Positions 8,389 through 16,748 of a stretch of 64,000 nucleotides of DNA are shown here, piece after piece. This DNA comes from Sphingomonas lenta (GTDB lineage Bacteria > Pseudomonadota > Alphaproteobacteria > Sphingomonadales > Sphingomonadaceae), in contig NZ_NSLI01000005.1 of the NCBI RefSeq assembly GCF_002288825.1, forward strand, positions 275,901 to 339,900, written 5' to 3'. Position 1 is the first letter of the stretch. Each line of letters opens with the position of its first letter. The position numbers were made by a program, and so were the translations under genes. The notes beneath the pieces are model-generated. The model saw only the letters and a program-made list of their open reading frames with translations. It made no database searches and was not told the DNA's origin.

Positions 8389-10821
8389 TCACCGCGGGCA
8401 GACGGCTCCTTCGGGGTCGGTCGCGAGCCGGAGATCGGCGATCGCGACCGAGAAGGGGCCGGTCGCGGTGATCGCGATCGGACTGTCCACCTTGGCCACG
8501 TCGGTTCCGGCGTCGCGGAAGCATTTGAGCGGCACGCGCACCGTGCGCCAGCCGGATCCCGCGGCGAAGATCGACCGCGCGTCCACCGAACCCGATCCGA
8601 GCCCCAGGCGCACCGGACCGCCGGGTGCCCGGTCGACGCGGTACTGCATCTGGAGCAGCAGGTCGGCGTTGGTCTCGCGGGTCAGGTCCAGCGCCGGGCC
8701 GGTGATGCGCGCGGTCGCCTGGGCCCGCGGCGCCCAGTTGAGCCGCACGGCGCCTTCCTGCGTCTGCGGACCGTCGACCGCCTGCTGCGTCACGCCCGCG
8801 CCGAGGTTGAGCCTGAAGGGGGCGGGGACGCGGCCGCGCGCGAAGAACAGGCTGGTGTTGGCGAGGCTGGCGTCGACGCCGGCCACCTCGCCCAGCCGGG
8901 GCACGCGGCCCGGCCGCGCATAGCCGAGGCCGTAACCGAGCGGGAAGAGCGGGTCGTATCCCGGCTGGCCCTGGTTCAGCGTGAACTGGCCCGCGGTCTT
9001 GGGCCAGCTGAAGGAGAGGCGGCCAGTGAAGTCGTTGCGCGGACGGCCCTGCACGTCGCCGATCAGCACGTCGGCGATCCCGCCGCCCTCCGACCCTAGC
9101 AGCCAGGCGGCGACGAACGCGTCCGACTGGTTGAGCTCCGGATTGACCCAGAGCGGGCGGCCGGAGAGGAACACGGAGACCACAGGCACGCCCGCGGCCT
9201 TGAGCTTGCGCAGCGTGGCCAGCGCCTGCTTGTCGCCCGCCTGGAACTCGAGCGTGCGCACGTCGCCGCGCATCTCGGCATAGGGCGTCTCGCCGAACAC
9301 CACGATCGCCGCGTCGGGCTTGCGCGTGAAGCTCCCGTCGACGCTCAACGTCGCGGAGCCGCCGCCCGCGCGCACCGCCTCCGCGATGCCGGCGTAGATA
9401 GACTGGGCGTTGGGGAAGTCCTTGTTGGTGTTGCCGTCGCCCTGCCAGCTCAAGGTCCACCCGCCCGACTGCATGCCGATGTCGTCGGCGTGCGTGCCAG
9501 CGACGAGCAGGTTGGCGTTGGCCCTGAGCGGCAGCACGCCGTCGTTCTTAAGCAGCACGAGCGACTTCCTGACCGCCTCGCGCGCGACCGCGCGGTGCTC
9601 GGGCGAGCCGATCACGCCCGGGCGGTCGGTCCAGGGGCGCTGGGCGTCGAACAGGCCCAGCTTGTGCTTGACGCGCAGGATGCGGCGCACCGCGTCGTCG
9701 ATCCGCGCCATGGGGATCGCGCCCGAGCGCGCCTGGGCGAGCGTCGCGTCGAACAGCCCCTTCCAGCTGTCGGGCGCCATGGCCATGTCGAGCCCGGCGT
9801 TGAACGTCTGCGCGCAGTCGTCCTTGGTGCAGCCCGGCACCTGGGCGTGGCCGTTCCAGTCGCCGACGACGAAGCCGTTAAAGCCCATCCGGCCCTTCAG
9901 CACGTCGGTGAGCAGCGACTTGTTGCCGTGCATCTTCCGCCCCTGCCAGGACGAAAAGGACGACATCACCGTCATCACGCCGGCGTCCACCGCGGGCGGG
10001 TAGCCAGCGGCGTGGATGCGGATCAGCTCGGCCTCGGACACGTCGGCGTCGCCCTGGTCGACGCCGTCCTTCGTGCCGCCGTCGCCCAGGAAGTGCTTGG
10101 CGCTCGCCGCCACGCGGCCGTCCTGAATTGTACCGCGGCCGGGGCGGCCCTGGAGCCCGAGCACCATCTGGTCGGCGTAGGACCTCACGATCGCCGGGTC
10201 CTCCGAATAACCCTCATAGGTGCGGCCCCAACGATCGTCCTGCGGCACGGCCAGCGTCGGCCCGAACGCCCAGTGGATGCCGGCGACCGCGGTCTCCTTG
10301 GCGGTCGCCTCGCCGATGCGGCGGATCAGGTCGGGGTCGCGCGCGGCGCCCAGGCCGACATTGTGGGGGAAGAGCGTAGCGCCGACGATGTTGTTGTTGC
10401 CGTGCACGGCGTCGATGCCGAAGATGAGCGGAATGGGCGTGTGGCCGGGGCGGCTCTCGGTCGCGACCGCCTCGAAGGCTCGGCCCGTCGCCGCCCAGTC
10501 CGCGCCCGGCGAGCGGTCGGGCTTGCCGAGGGGCGGCGAGCTGCCGCCCGCCAGAATGGAGCCGAGCGGGTAGCGGCGCAGGTCCTCCGGCTTGATCGAG
10601 CCGATATCGGCCTGGATCATCTGCCCGATCTTCTCCTCCAGGCTCATGCGCGCCATGAGCCGGGTGACGAACGCCTCCGTCGCCGCGTCGACCAAGCCCT
10701 GGCTGCGCGCCTGGGGCCACGCCCTCGGGTTGGCCTCGCCGCGCGGTCCCGCGTCCTGCGCGGTCGCGGCGGACGCCAACAGGACGGCGGTCATCGTGCC
10801 CAGTGCCAAAGCGCGCGTCAT
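8389..10821 (-). CDS. GH3 family exo-glucosidase/xylosidase, secreted
   Basis: This 810-residue glycoside hydrolase starts at ATG 10821 after a GGAGAGGAAG ribosome site. A signal peptide (VLLASAATAQD) exports it. The GH3 barrel contains KHFLGDGGT and the nucleophile region GFVVGDWNGH. The second GH3 domain follows, and a C-terminal segment of about 150 residues looks like the galactose-binding-like domain of ExoP-type exo-1,3/1,4-beta-glucanases. It is the last gene of the xyl operon, 32 bases after the GH10 xylanase, so removal of single sugar units from xylan or mixed glucan fragments in the periplasm is likely. Beta-glucosidase and beta-xylosidase activities cannot be told apart by eye. 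Confidence 0.9.
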   Translation of the reverse strand: MTRALALGTMTAVLLASAATAQDAGPRGEANPRAWPQARSQGLVDAATEAFVTRLMARMSLEEKIGQMIQADIGSIKPEDLRRYPLGSILAGGSSPPLGKPDRSPGADWAATGRAFEAVATESRPGHTPIPLIFGIDAVHGNNNIVGATLFPHNVGLGAARDPDLIRRIGEATAKETAVAGIHWAFGPTLAVPQDDRWGRTYEGYSEDPAIVRSYADQMVLGLQGRPGRGTIQDGRVAASAKHFLGDGGTKDGVDQGDADVSEAELIRIHAAGYPPAVDAGVMTVMSSFSSWQGRKMHGNKSLLTDVLKGRMGFNGFVVGDWNGHAQVPGCTKDDCAQTFNAGLDMAMAPDSWKGLFDATLAQARSGAIPMARIDDAVRRILRVKHKLGLFDAQRPWTDRPGVIGSPEHRAVAREAVRKSLVLLKNDGVLPLRANANLLVAGTHADDIGMQSGGWTLSWQGDGNTNKDFPNAQSIYAGIAEAVRAGGGSATLSVDGSFTRKPDAAIVVFGETPYAEMRGDVRTLEFQAGDKQALATLRKLKAAGVPVVSVFLSGRPLWVNPELNQSDAFVAAWLLGSEGGGIADVLIGDVQGRPRNDFTGRLSFSWPKTAGQFTLNQGQPGYDPLFPLGYGLGYARPGRVPRLGEVAGVDASLANTSLFFARGRVPAPFRLNLGAGVTQQAVDGPQTQEGAVRLNWAPRAQATARITGPALDLTRETNADLLLQMQYRVDRAPGGPVRLGLGSGSVDARSIFAAGSGWRTVRVPLKCFRDAGTDVAKVDSPIAITATGPFSVAIADLRLATDPEGAVCPR

Positions 10822-10853
10822 CGAAACTTCCTCTCCAACTCAGGCGATACGGA

Positions 10854-12020
10854 TCAGCGCGGCGGCGCGGCCGCGAACGCGTCGGCGATGGCGGCGCGCA
10901 TCGGCTTGGGCCGGAACTGCGCGTCGTAGACGGTGGGGCGGCGCGGCGCGCCGTCGGGCCGGGGCTCGAACCCCTCGATCCAGCTGTATCGGTCCGACAT
11001 GCCCCAGACGAGCACGTCGCGGAGCTGCGGATAGCTGAACATCACGTCGAGATAGGCGCGCGTATAGTCCGCCACGGCCCGGTCGCGCACGGCGATGTCG
11101 GCGGGCAAGTTGTTGTCGCGGACGTCGAGCTCGGTGATGACGAGCTTGTATTCCATCGCCACCACCGCATCGAGGAAGGCGCGCCAGTCGCGCTGCAGCT
11201 GGAGCGCGCCCGGGCCGTCGGATCCCTGCGTGATGAGGTGCGACTGCACCCCCAGCGCGTCGACCGGCGTGCCCCGTCGGCGGAAGCCTTCAAGGAGCCG
11301 CAGCACGCCGGCGCGGTGGCGCTCATTGCCGGGCTCCCAGCTCATATAGTCGTTGTAGACGAGCTGCGCGTGCGGGGCGGCGGCACGCGCGGTCCGAAAT
11401 GCGAGGTCGACGGTCGCCTCCGTGCCCCCGATCGCGCGGGAGAGGGCGGTGTCGTAGAGGCCGCCATCGGCCGGGTTCACCGTCTCGTTGACGACGTCGT
11501 ACGCGCCGACCCGCGCGCCGTAGCGCTCGCATACGGTGCGGACGTGCTCGACGAGCAGCCGCTCGCCCTCAGCGCGCGGGTTCGCGCCGAAGTCGTACTC
11601 GTTCGCCCAGCGCGGCATCCATTTGGGCTGGTGCCACAGCAGCGTATGGCCCCGCATGGCGATGCCGTTCGCCTCCGCATAGGCGAGCATGGCGTCGAAG
11701 CGCACGAAGCTGAACCGGGTGGGCGAGGGGCGGAGCGCCACCCACTTCATCTCGTTCTCCGGCACCAGGATGCCGCACTCGCGGTCGAGCAGCGCCGCGT
11801 CGAGCGGCAGCGCGACCTCGTACGCCTCAGAGTTCCGCGGCCGCCAGGCGACGGCGGAACCGAACCGCATGCCCTTGGCGCGCGCGACCGTGTCGAGCGA
11901 CGGCGGCATGAGCGGCGCGGACGCGGGCCGCGCCCGATCGGCCGCGCACCCGCCGACGAGCGAGGCGGCTGCGCCGCCCATGAGCGCGAGCGCGCGCCGG
12001 CGGGAGAATATGTCGGTCAT
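10854..12020 (-). CDS. GH10 endo-1,4-beta-xylanase, Tat/lipoprotein-type signal
   Basis: The 388-residue protein starts at ATG 12020, overlapping the xylC stop by four bases. The N-terminus has SRRRALAL followed by a hydrophobic run and LVGGC, which looks like a twin-arginine signal joined to a lipobox; it may be anchored to a membrane. The GH10 barrel is complete: GHTLLWHQPKWMP, the acid/base glutamate in DVVNETV and the nucleophile glutamate in ITELDVRD. GH10 enzymes cut the xylan backbone to short xylo-oligosaccharides. Its place between xylonolactonase and a GH3 enzyme puts polymer cutting and sugar oxidation under one promoter. Confidence 0.93.
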   Translation of the reverse strand: MTDIFSRRRALALMGGAAASLVGGCAADRARPASAPLMPPSLDTVARAKGMRFGSAVAWRPRNSEAYEVALPLDAALLDRECGILVPENEMKWVALRPSPTRFSFVRFDAMLAYAEANGIAMRGHTLLWHQPKWMPRWANEYDFGANPRAEGERLLVEHVRTVCERYGARVGAYDVVNETVNPADGGLYDTALSRAIGGTEATVDLAFRTARAAAPHAQLVYNDYMSWEPGNERHRAGVLRLLEGFRRRGTPVDALGVQSHLITQGSDGPGALQLQRDWRAFLDAVVAMEYKLVITELDVRDNNLPADIAVRDRAVADYTRAYLDVMFSYPQLRDVLVWGMSDRYSWIEGFEPRPDGAPRRPTVYDAQFRPKPMRAAIADAFAAAPPR

Positions 12021-12907
12021 CGGGCGAACGCCTCCAGGCTGATGCGCGGCGCGACGACGCCGGGCGCGTCGGTGCGGAAGGTGAACAGGTCGCCCGCTAG
12101 CGGCTGGGCGGCGAGCGCGACCGCGTCGAGCCCCTTGCGCGCGGTGGTGGCGTAGGCGGTCATGCCGTCGGGGCCGCCCAGCGACAGCTTGGTGACGTTG
12201 GCGACGGGAAAGGAGACCTCGTGCGTCGGCCGCCCGGCCGCGTCGTAGCGCCGCGCTGCCCAGCCGCCGAAGAAGCCGATCCATACGCCGCCCTCCGCGT
12301 CGCAGATCGCGCCGTCCGGATGGCCGTGCTCCTCGTCGAACCGGAGGAAGACGCGGCGGTTCCGAAGCGCGCCGTCCTCGGCCAAGTCATAGGCGTGGAC
12401 CGCGCGGCCGAGCGTGTCGACGGCATAAAGCGTCTGGCCGTCGGGCGCGATCGCCGGGCCGTTGGTGATCACCACCGGCTCCGCGCCGCTGTCGCGGATG
12501 TTGCCCCGCTCCAGCGCATAGAGGCGTCCGGTCGCCGCGGTCTCCGCATTGTCCATCGACCCGAACCAGACGCGCCCCGCCGGATCGACCGCGGCGTCGT
12601 TGAGGCGATTGCCGGGAAGCTGCGGCTCGACTTCGGCCAGCAGGTCGAAGCGGCCGTCGGCGGGCGTGAAGCGGTGCAGCCCCGTCCGGAGCCCGGCCAG
12701 GAACGCGCCGTCCTCGGCGGGCAGGACCCAGCCGATCTCGGCGGGAGCTTCCCACGCGTCGAGGCGCGCCGTAGCCGAATCGAAACAGTGGACGCGGGGC
12801 GCCTTGATGTCGACGAACCAGAGCGCGCCGTCCCGCGCGTCCCAGACGGGACCTTCGCCCAGCGTCGCGCCGACGGTCGCGGCGTGCTCCGCCGCCATCC
12901 GCTTCAT
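12017..12907 (-). CDS. xylC: xylono-1,4-lactonase, SMP-30/gluconolactonase family
   Basis: This 296-residue cytoplasmic beta-propeller hydrolyses the lactone formed by xylose dehydrogenase to xylonate. The metal-site segments of the SMP-30 family are visible: EGPVWDARDGALWFVDI with the first glutamate, NRLNDAAVDPAGRVWFGSM with the asparagine, and TNGPAIAPDGQTLYAVDT with the aspartate. ATG 12907 overlaps the xylB stop by four bases; a second ATG three codons on is possible. The neighbours xylB and xylX make xylonolactonase more likely than gluconolactonase or regucalcin. Confidence 0.88.
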   Translation of the reverse strand: MKRMAAEHAATVGATLGEGPVWDARDGALWFVDIKAPRVHCFDSATARLDAWEAPAEIGWVLPAEDGAFLAGLRTGLHRFTPADGRFDLLAEVEPQLPGNRLNDAAVDPAGRVWFGSMDNAETAATGRLYALERGNIRDSGAEPVVITNGPAIAPDGQTLYAVDTLGRAVHAYDLAEDGALRNRRVFLRFDEEHGHPDGAICDAEGGVWIGFFGGWAARRYDAAGRPTHEVSFPVANVTKLSLGGPDGMTAYATTARKGLDAVALAAQPLAGDLFTFRTDAPGVVAPRISLEAFAR

Positions 12908-13689
12908 CGCCAGCCGGCGTCCACGAAATAGTCGTGGCCCGTGCACATGCGCGCGTCGTCCGATGCCAGGAACAGCGTCAGCGCGGCGACGTCCTCCGGC
13001 TGGACGCGCGCCTTGAGGCATTGCGCGGCGACGATCTCCGCCTCGCCTTCGGGCGTATACCATTTCTGCTGCCGCGGCGTCTGGACGTTGCCGGGCACGA
13101 TCGTGTTCACGCGGATGCCGTCGGGGCCGAGATCGCGGGCGAGCGCGCGCGTCATGCCCTCGATCGCCGCCTTGGCGGTCTGGTAGAGCACGAGGTCGGG
13201 TAGGCCGAGGTGCCAGGAGATCGACCCGAAGTTGAGGATCACGCCGCCGCCCTGGCGCTTCATGCCCGGCGTCACCGCTTGGGCGGCGAAGAACAGGTGG
13301 CGCAGGTTCACCGCCAGCCGGTCGTCCCAATAGGCGGGCGTGACCGTGTCGGGCGTGTGGCGGTCGTCGTTGGCGGCGTTGTTGACGAGCACGTCCACGC
13401 CGCCGAGCTCGCCTTCCAGCTCCGCAAAGGTGCGGCCGAGCGCGTCGAGATCGGTGAGGTCGAGCCGGCGGAAGATCGGCGCGAAGCGCGCATCGGCCGA
13501 GAGCCGCGCGGCGAGCTCGCGCGAGGCGTCCTCCGCCACGTCGACGAAGGCAACGCGCGCGCCTTGCGCCACGAAGGCCTCGACCAGCGCGGCGCCGATG
13601 CCCGATCCGCCGCCCGTGACGATCACCCTTTTGCCGGCCAGGCTGGGATAGATCGCGCGCAAGCCCGCCTTCTCCGTCCGTTGCAGCAT
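12904..13689 (-). CDS. xylB: NAD-dependent D-xylose 1-dehydrogenase, SDR family
   Basis: This 261-residue short-chain dehydrogenase oxidises D-xylose to xylonolactone. The cofactor motif TGGGSGIG is near residue 25, NNAAND stands in the NNAG position, and the catalytic set is SISWHLGLPDLVLYQTAKA with Tyr and Lys. Much of the chain ([38 protein letters not shown], ending DAGWR) agrees closely with remembered Caulobacter XylB. It starts five bases after the xylX stop and overlaps xylC. The enzyme opens the oxidative Weimberg/Dahms route rather than the isomerase route. Confidence 0.92.
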   Translation of the reverse strand: MLQRTEKAGLRAIYPSLAGKRVIVTGGGSGIGAALVEAFVAQGARVAFVDVAEDASRELAARLSADARFAPIFRRLDLTDLDALGRTFAELEGELGGVDVLVNNAANDDRHTPDTVTPAYWDDRLAVNLRHLFFAAQAVTPGMKRQGGGVILNFGSISWHLGLPDLVLYQTAKAAIEGMTRALARDLGPDGIRVNTIVPGNVQTPRQQKWYTPEGEAEIVAAQCLKARVQPEDVAALTLFLASDDARMCTGHDYFVDAGWR

Positions 13690-13694
13690 CGTGT

Positions 13695-14849
13695 TCAGGC
13701 CCCAACCAAGCCGCGGGCGGCGAGTTGCCGGACGGCGGCCGCGATCCCGTCCGTCCAGGGCCGCGCGTCGCGCGAGGTCGTGACGCGGTTCACCAGCACG
13801 CCCAGCTTGCCGCTCTTGATTATGACCAGGTCGCCGCGCTTGTGCGTGAATCCGCGGCCCGGCTCGTCGCGGTCCTGCGTCGGCGCGAACAGCGTGCCCA
13901 GGAACAGCGCGAACCCGTCCGGGTACTGGTGCTCGCTCAGCGTCTGGCGCACGAGCTCGAGCGGGTCGCGGCTGATCTCGCGCATCGAGCTCGCGCCCTG
14001 GAGCCGGTAGCCGTCCTCGCCCTCGATCAGCAGCGACAGCTCGGCGCCGCGCACGTCGTCGATCGTGAAGCCCTCGTCGAACAGGCGCACGAACGGCCCC
14101 AGCGAGCAGGAGGCGTTGTTGTCCTTGGCCTTGCCGAGCAGCAGCGCCGAACGGCCCTCGAAGTCGCGCAGGTTGACGTCGTTGCCCAGCGTCGCGCCGA
14201 CCGCGTTCCCGCGCGGGTCGACGAGCAGCACGACCTCGGGCTCCGGATTGTTCCAGGTGGAATCGGAGCGGACGCCGATCTCGTCGCCCCAACCGACCGT
14301 GGACAGCACGGGCGCCTTGGTGAAGACCTCCGCGTCGGGGCCGATCGCCACCTCGAGGTACTGCGACCAGAGCCCTTCGGCGATCAGCGCCGCCTTGAGC
14401 GCCGCCGCCTCGTCCGAGCCGGGGACGACCGAGCGGATGCTGCCGCCGACCTGCTCCTCCAGCCGCGCACGAAGCGACAGCGCCGCGCCGGCGTCGCCGC
14501 GCGCGCGCTCCTCAATGACGCGCTCCACCGCCGACACGGCGAAGGTTACGCCGCACGCCTTGACGCACTGGAAGTCGACCGGGCTGAGCAGGCGGGGGGC
14601 GGGGCCGGCGGCGGGTGAGAGGCCGAGCGCGTCGAGCTGACCGACCGCACGCCCGGCGGACGGATCGGTCGCGCCCGCCTCGACCAGCATCGACACGGTA
14701 GGCGCGACGCGCGACATATCGTGGACGACGCCGTCCCGAACGAGCACGGGCGAGGGCCCCTCGCCGAAGTCGACGCGCCCGAGCAGCGTCGCCGCGCGCC
14801 AATCCGGCGGCAGGTGCGCCCCAGGGTCGAACGAAACCGCGCCGATCAC
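13695..14849 (-). CDS. xylX: 2-keto-3-deoxy-D-xylonate dehydratase, FAH-fold
   Basis: This 384-residue protein matches the fumarylacetoacetate-hydrolase-fold XylX of Caulobacter in length and sequence (VIEERARGDAG, GLWSQYLEVAIGPDAE, GNDVNLRDFEGRSALLL, QYPDGFALFLGTLFAP). It dehydrates 2-keto-3-deoxyxylonate to alpha-ketoglutarate semialdehyde in the Weimberg pathway. GTG 14849 is chosen: the next in-frame starts upstream (TTG) would translate through the LacI-type operator, and a GGGGGATGGA stretch precedes this GTG. It is the first gene of xylX-xylB-xylC-GH10-GH3. The partner genes xylD (xylonate dehydratase) and xylA (semialdehyde dehydrogenase) are not in the window. Confidence 0.92.
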   Translation of the reverse strand: MIGAVSFDPGAHLPPDWRAATLLGRVDFGEGPSPVLVRDGVVHDMSRVAPTVSMLVEAGATDPSAGRAVGQLDALGLSPAAGPAPRLLSPVDFQCVKACGVTFAVSAVERVIEERARGDAGAALSLRARLEEQVGGSIRSVVPGSDEAAALKAALIAEGLWSQYLEVAIGPDAEVFTKAPVLSTVGWGDEIGVRSDSTWNNPEPEVVLLVDPRGNAVGATLGNDVNLRDFEGRSALLLGKAKDNNASCSLGPFVRLFDEGFTIDDVRGAELSLLIEGEDGYRLQGASSMREISRDPLELVRQTLSEHQYPDGFALFLGTLFAPTQDRDEPGRGFTHKRGDLVIIKSGKLGVLVNRVTTSRDARPWTDGIAAAVRQLAARGLVGA

Positions 14850-14863
14850 TCCATCCCCCAAAT

Positions 14864-14901
14864 TGTTAGCGCTAACGTACGCGTGTGCCAAAGCTAGTCA
14901 A
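14864..14901 (-). promoter_or_regulatory. xylX promoter with LacI/XylR-type operator
   Basis: On the minus strand TTGACT (14901-14896) and TACGTT (14879-14874) are spaced by 16 bases and fit a housekeeping promoter. The near-perfect palindrome TGTTAGCGCTAACG (14864-14877) overlaps the -10 box and ends 14 bases before the GTG start. Caulobacter xylX is controlled by a LacI-family repressor, XylR, at sites of this type. Xylose-relieved repression of the whole operon is inferred. Confidence 0.7.
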
Positions 14902-14983
14902 GGCCGTACGCGTCAGCGCCCAACGGTGATTGGCATTCCGTTCGGCGCGGCGGCGCTGCGGCGCGGGTAACGGACGCTCCGCG

Positions 14984-15415
14984 TCAGGCGGGCGGGGGTG
15001 TGAGGCTCCGCAACTCGGCCGAGACCGAGGCCTGGTCGCGCGCGACGACCTCGCGGACGCGGGGCTGCGCCGCGGCGGCCATGCCCGCCACCTCCCGCTC
15101 GACGCCCGCGCGGACCTGCGCGCACCAACCGTGACGGCTTCCTTCGGCGAGGTTCAGCTTGGCCAGGTCGCGCGACAGCGACGCGAGCGGGACGCCGCGG
15201 CGCTCCGCCCTGCGGGCGACCCGCATGTCGGCGCTCCAGGCGCAGCGCAGGCTGCTAGGGCGGCCGGGCGGCGCGACGGCGCCCAACTGGCGGTAGCGGA
15301 CGTCAGGCCGGGCGTCGTAGGTGAGGTCGATCGGCTCTCCGGCGCCGTCGATCGTCACGGCCAGGGGCTGGATCGCGGCGGTGGTCAGAACGGCTGCAAA
15401 GATATGGGCGAACAT
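14984..15415 (-). CDS. small secreted protein of unknown function
   Basis: This 143-residue protein has an N-terminal hydrophobic signal (MFAHIFAAVLTTAAIQPLA) and a GAGGG-type ribosome site ahead of ATG 15415 (reading GAGGGTTTCGAG). Two cysteines, one in LRCAWSAD and one in GWCAQVR, could form a disulfide bridge in the periplasm. The second half is helical and charged (VAGMAAAAQPRVREVVARD). I recognise no family. It lies 73 bases after proA and 134 bases before the xylX start on the same strand, so it probably has its own transcript or is read through from the leu-pro operon. Codon use matches the neighbours. Confidence 0.65.
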   Translation of the reverse strand: MFAHIFAAVLTTAAIQPLAVTIDGAGEPIDLTYDARPDVRYRQLGAVAPPGRPSSLRCAWSADMRVARRAERRGVPLASLSRDLAKLNLAEGSRHGWCAQVRAGVEREVAGMAAAAQPRVREVVARDQASVSAELRSLTPPPA

Positions 15416-15488
15416 CTCGAAACCCTCATAGGCGGATGCCGCCTAGATGTGGTCGCCCGCCACGCTCCTCAACCCGTCATGTCGAGCG

Positions 15489-16748
15489 CTACGGCGCCCT
15501 GACCTGGCCGTCGCCGCGCACGACCGTCTTGTAGGTCGTGAGGCCCGCCAGTCCGACCGGCCCGCGCGCGTGGAGGCGACCGGTGGCGATGCCGATCTCC
15601 GCGCCGAAGCCGAACTCGCCGCCATCGGCGAACTGGGTGGAGGCGTTGTGGAGCACGATCGCGCTGTCGACTTCCGTCAGGAAGCGCTCGGCGGCGCGGT
15701 CGTCCTCGGCGACGATCGCGTCGGTGTGGTGCGAGCCGTAGCGCGCGATGTGCTCGATCGCGCCGGCCACGCCGGGCACGGTGGCGACGGCCATGATCGC
15801 GTCGAGATACTCGGTCCCCCAGTCCTCCGGGGAAGCGGGGACGAGGCGCGGGTCGAGCGCGAGGAGGTCGGGCGCGACGCGCAGCTCGCAGCCCGCGTCG
15901 AGCAGGTCGCCCAGCACCGCGCGCGTCGTCTCGACGGGCAGTACCTCGTCGATCAGCAGCGTCTCCGCCGCGCCGCACACGCCCGTGCGGCGCATCTTGC
16001 TGTTGAGCGCGACGGCCCTGGCCTTGGCGGGATCGGCCGAGCGGTCGAAATAGACGTGGCATACCCCGTCCAGGTGCGCGAGCACGGGTACGCGCGCCTC
16101 CTCCTCGACGCGCGCGACGAGGCTCTTGCCGCCGCGCGGGATCACCACGTCGATCAGCCCGCGCGCTCGCAGAATCGCGCCGACGGCGGCGCGGTCGGTC
16201 GTCGGCACGAGCTGGACGGCGTCGGGCGTAATGCCTGCGTCGGCCAGCCCCTCCACCACCGCCGCGTGCAGCGCCCGGTTGGTCTCGATCGCCTCCGCGC
16301 CTCCGCGCAGGATGCAGGCGTTGCCGCTCATCAGGCAGAGCGCGGCGGCGTCGGCGGTGACGTTGGGGCGGCTCTCGTAGATGATGCCGACCACGCCCAG
16401 CGGCACGCGGACCTGCGTGAACCGGAGGCCGTTCGGGCGCGTCCACTCCCCGATCACCTGGCCGACGGGATCGGGGAGGGCGGCGACCGCCTCCAGCCCC
16501 GCCGCGATCCCGGCCAGGCGCGCGTTGTCGAGCCTGAGCCGGTCGAGCATCGCGCCGGTGAGCCCGGCGGCGGCCGCGCGCGCCATGTCGGCCTCGTTGG
16601 CGGCGAGGATCGCGCCCGCCCGTTCCCGGACGCGCCCCGCCGCGCCGCGGAGCGCCGCCGCCTTGGCCGCGGTGTCGGTCTGCGCCAGCATCGCCGCGGC
16701 CTCGCGCGCGGCGCGGCCCATGTCCAGCAGGAGGTCGTCGGGGGTCAC
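15489..16748 (-). CDS. proA: glutamate-5-semialdehyde dehydrogenase (gamma-glutamyl phosphate reductase)
   Basis: This 419-residue enzyme performs the second step of proline synthesis, reducing gamma-glutamyl phosphate with NADPH. Length and motifs fit ProA: VPLGVVGIIYESRPNVT, GNACILRGG, IPRGGKSL, and the catalytic cysteine in RRTGVCGAAETLL. GTG 16748 is chosen since it overlaps the proB stop by four bases (GTGA); longer in-frame extensions would run through proB. It is the final gene of leuA-leuC-leuD-leuB-proB-proA, so it should share the leucine-responsive promoter. Confidence 0.95.
   Translation of the reverse strand: MTPDDLLLDMGRAAREAAAMLAQTDTAAKAAALRGAAGRVRERAGAILAANEADMARAAAAGLTGAMLDRLRLDNARLAGIAAGLEAVAALPDPVGQVIGEWTRPNGLRFTQVRVPLGVVGIIYESRPNVTADAAALCLMSGNACILRGGAEAIETNRALHAAVVEGLADAGITPDAVQLVPTTDRAAVGAILRARGLIDVVIPRGGKSLVARVEEEARVPVLAHLDGVCHVYFDRSADPAKARAVALNSKMRRTGVCGAAETLLIDEVLPVETTRAVLGDLLDAGCELRVAPDLLALDPRLVPASPEDWGTEYLDAIMAVATVPGVAGAIEHIARYGSHHTDAIVAEDDRAAERFLTEVDSAIVLHNASTQFADGGEFGFGAEIGIATGRLHARGPVGLAGLTTYKTVVRGDGQVRAP

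Noticed and set aside
14850..14891. Earlier TTG start for xylX
   Set aside because: It would translate the promoter -10 box and operator; Caulobacter XylX begins at the equivalent of GTG 14849.
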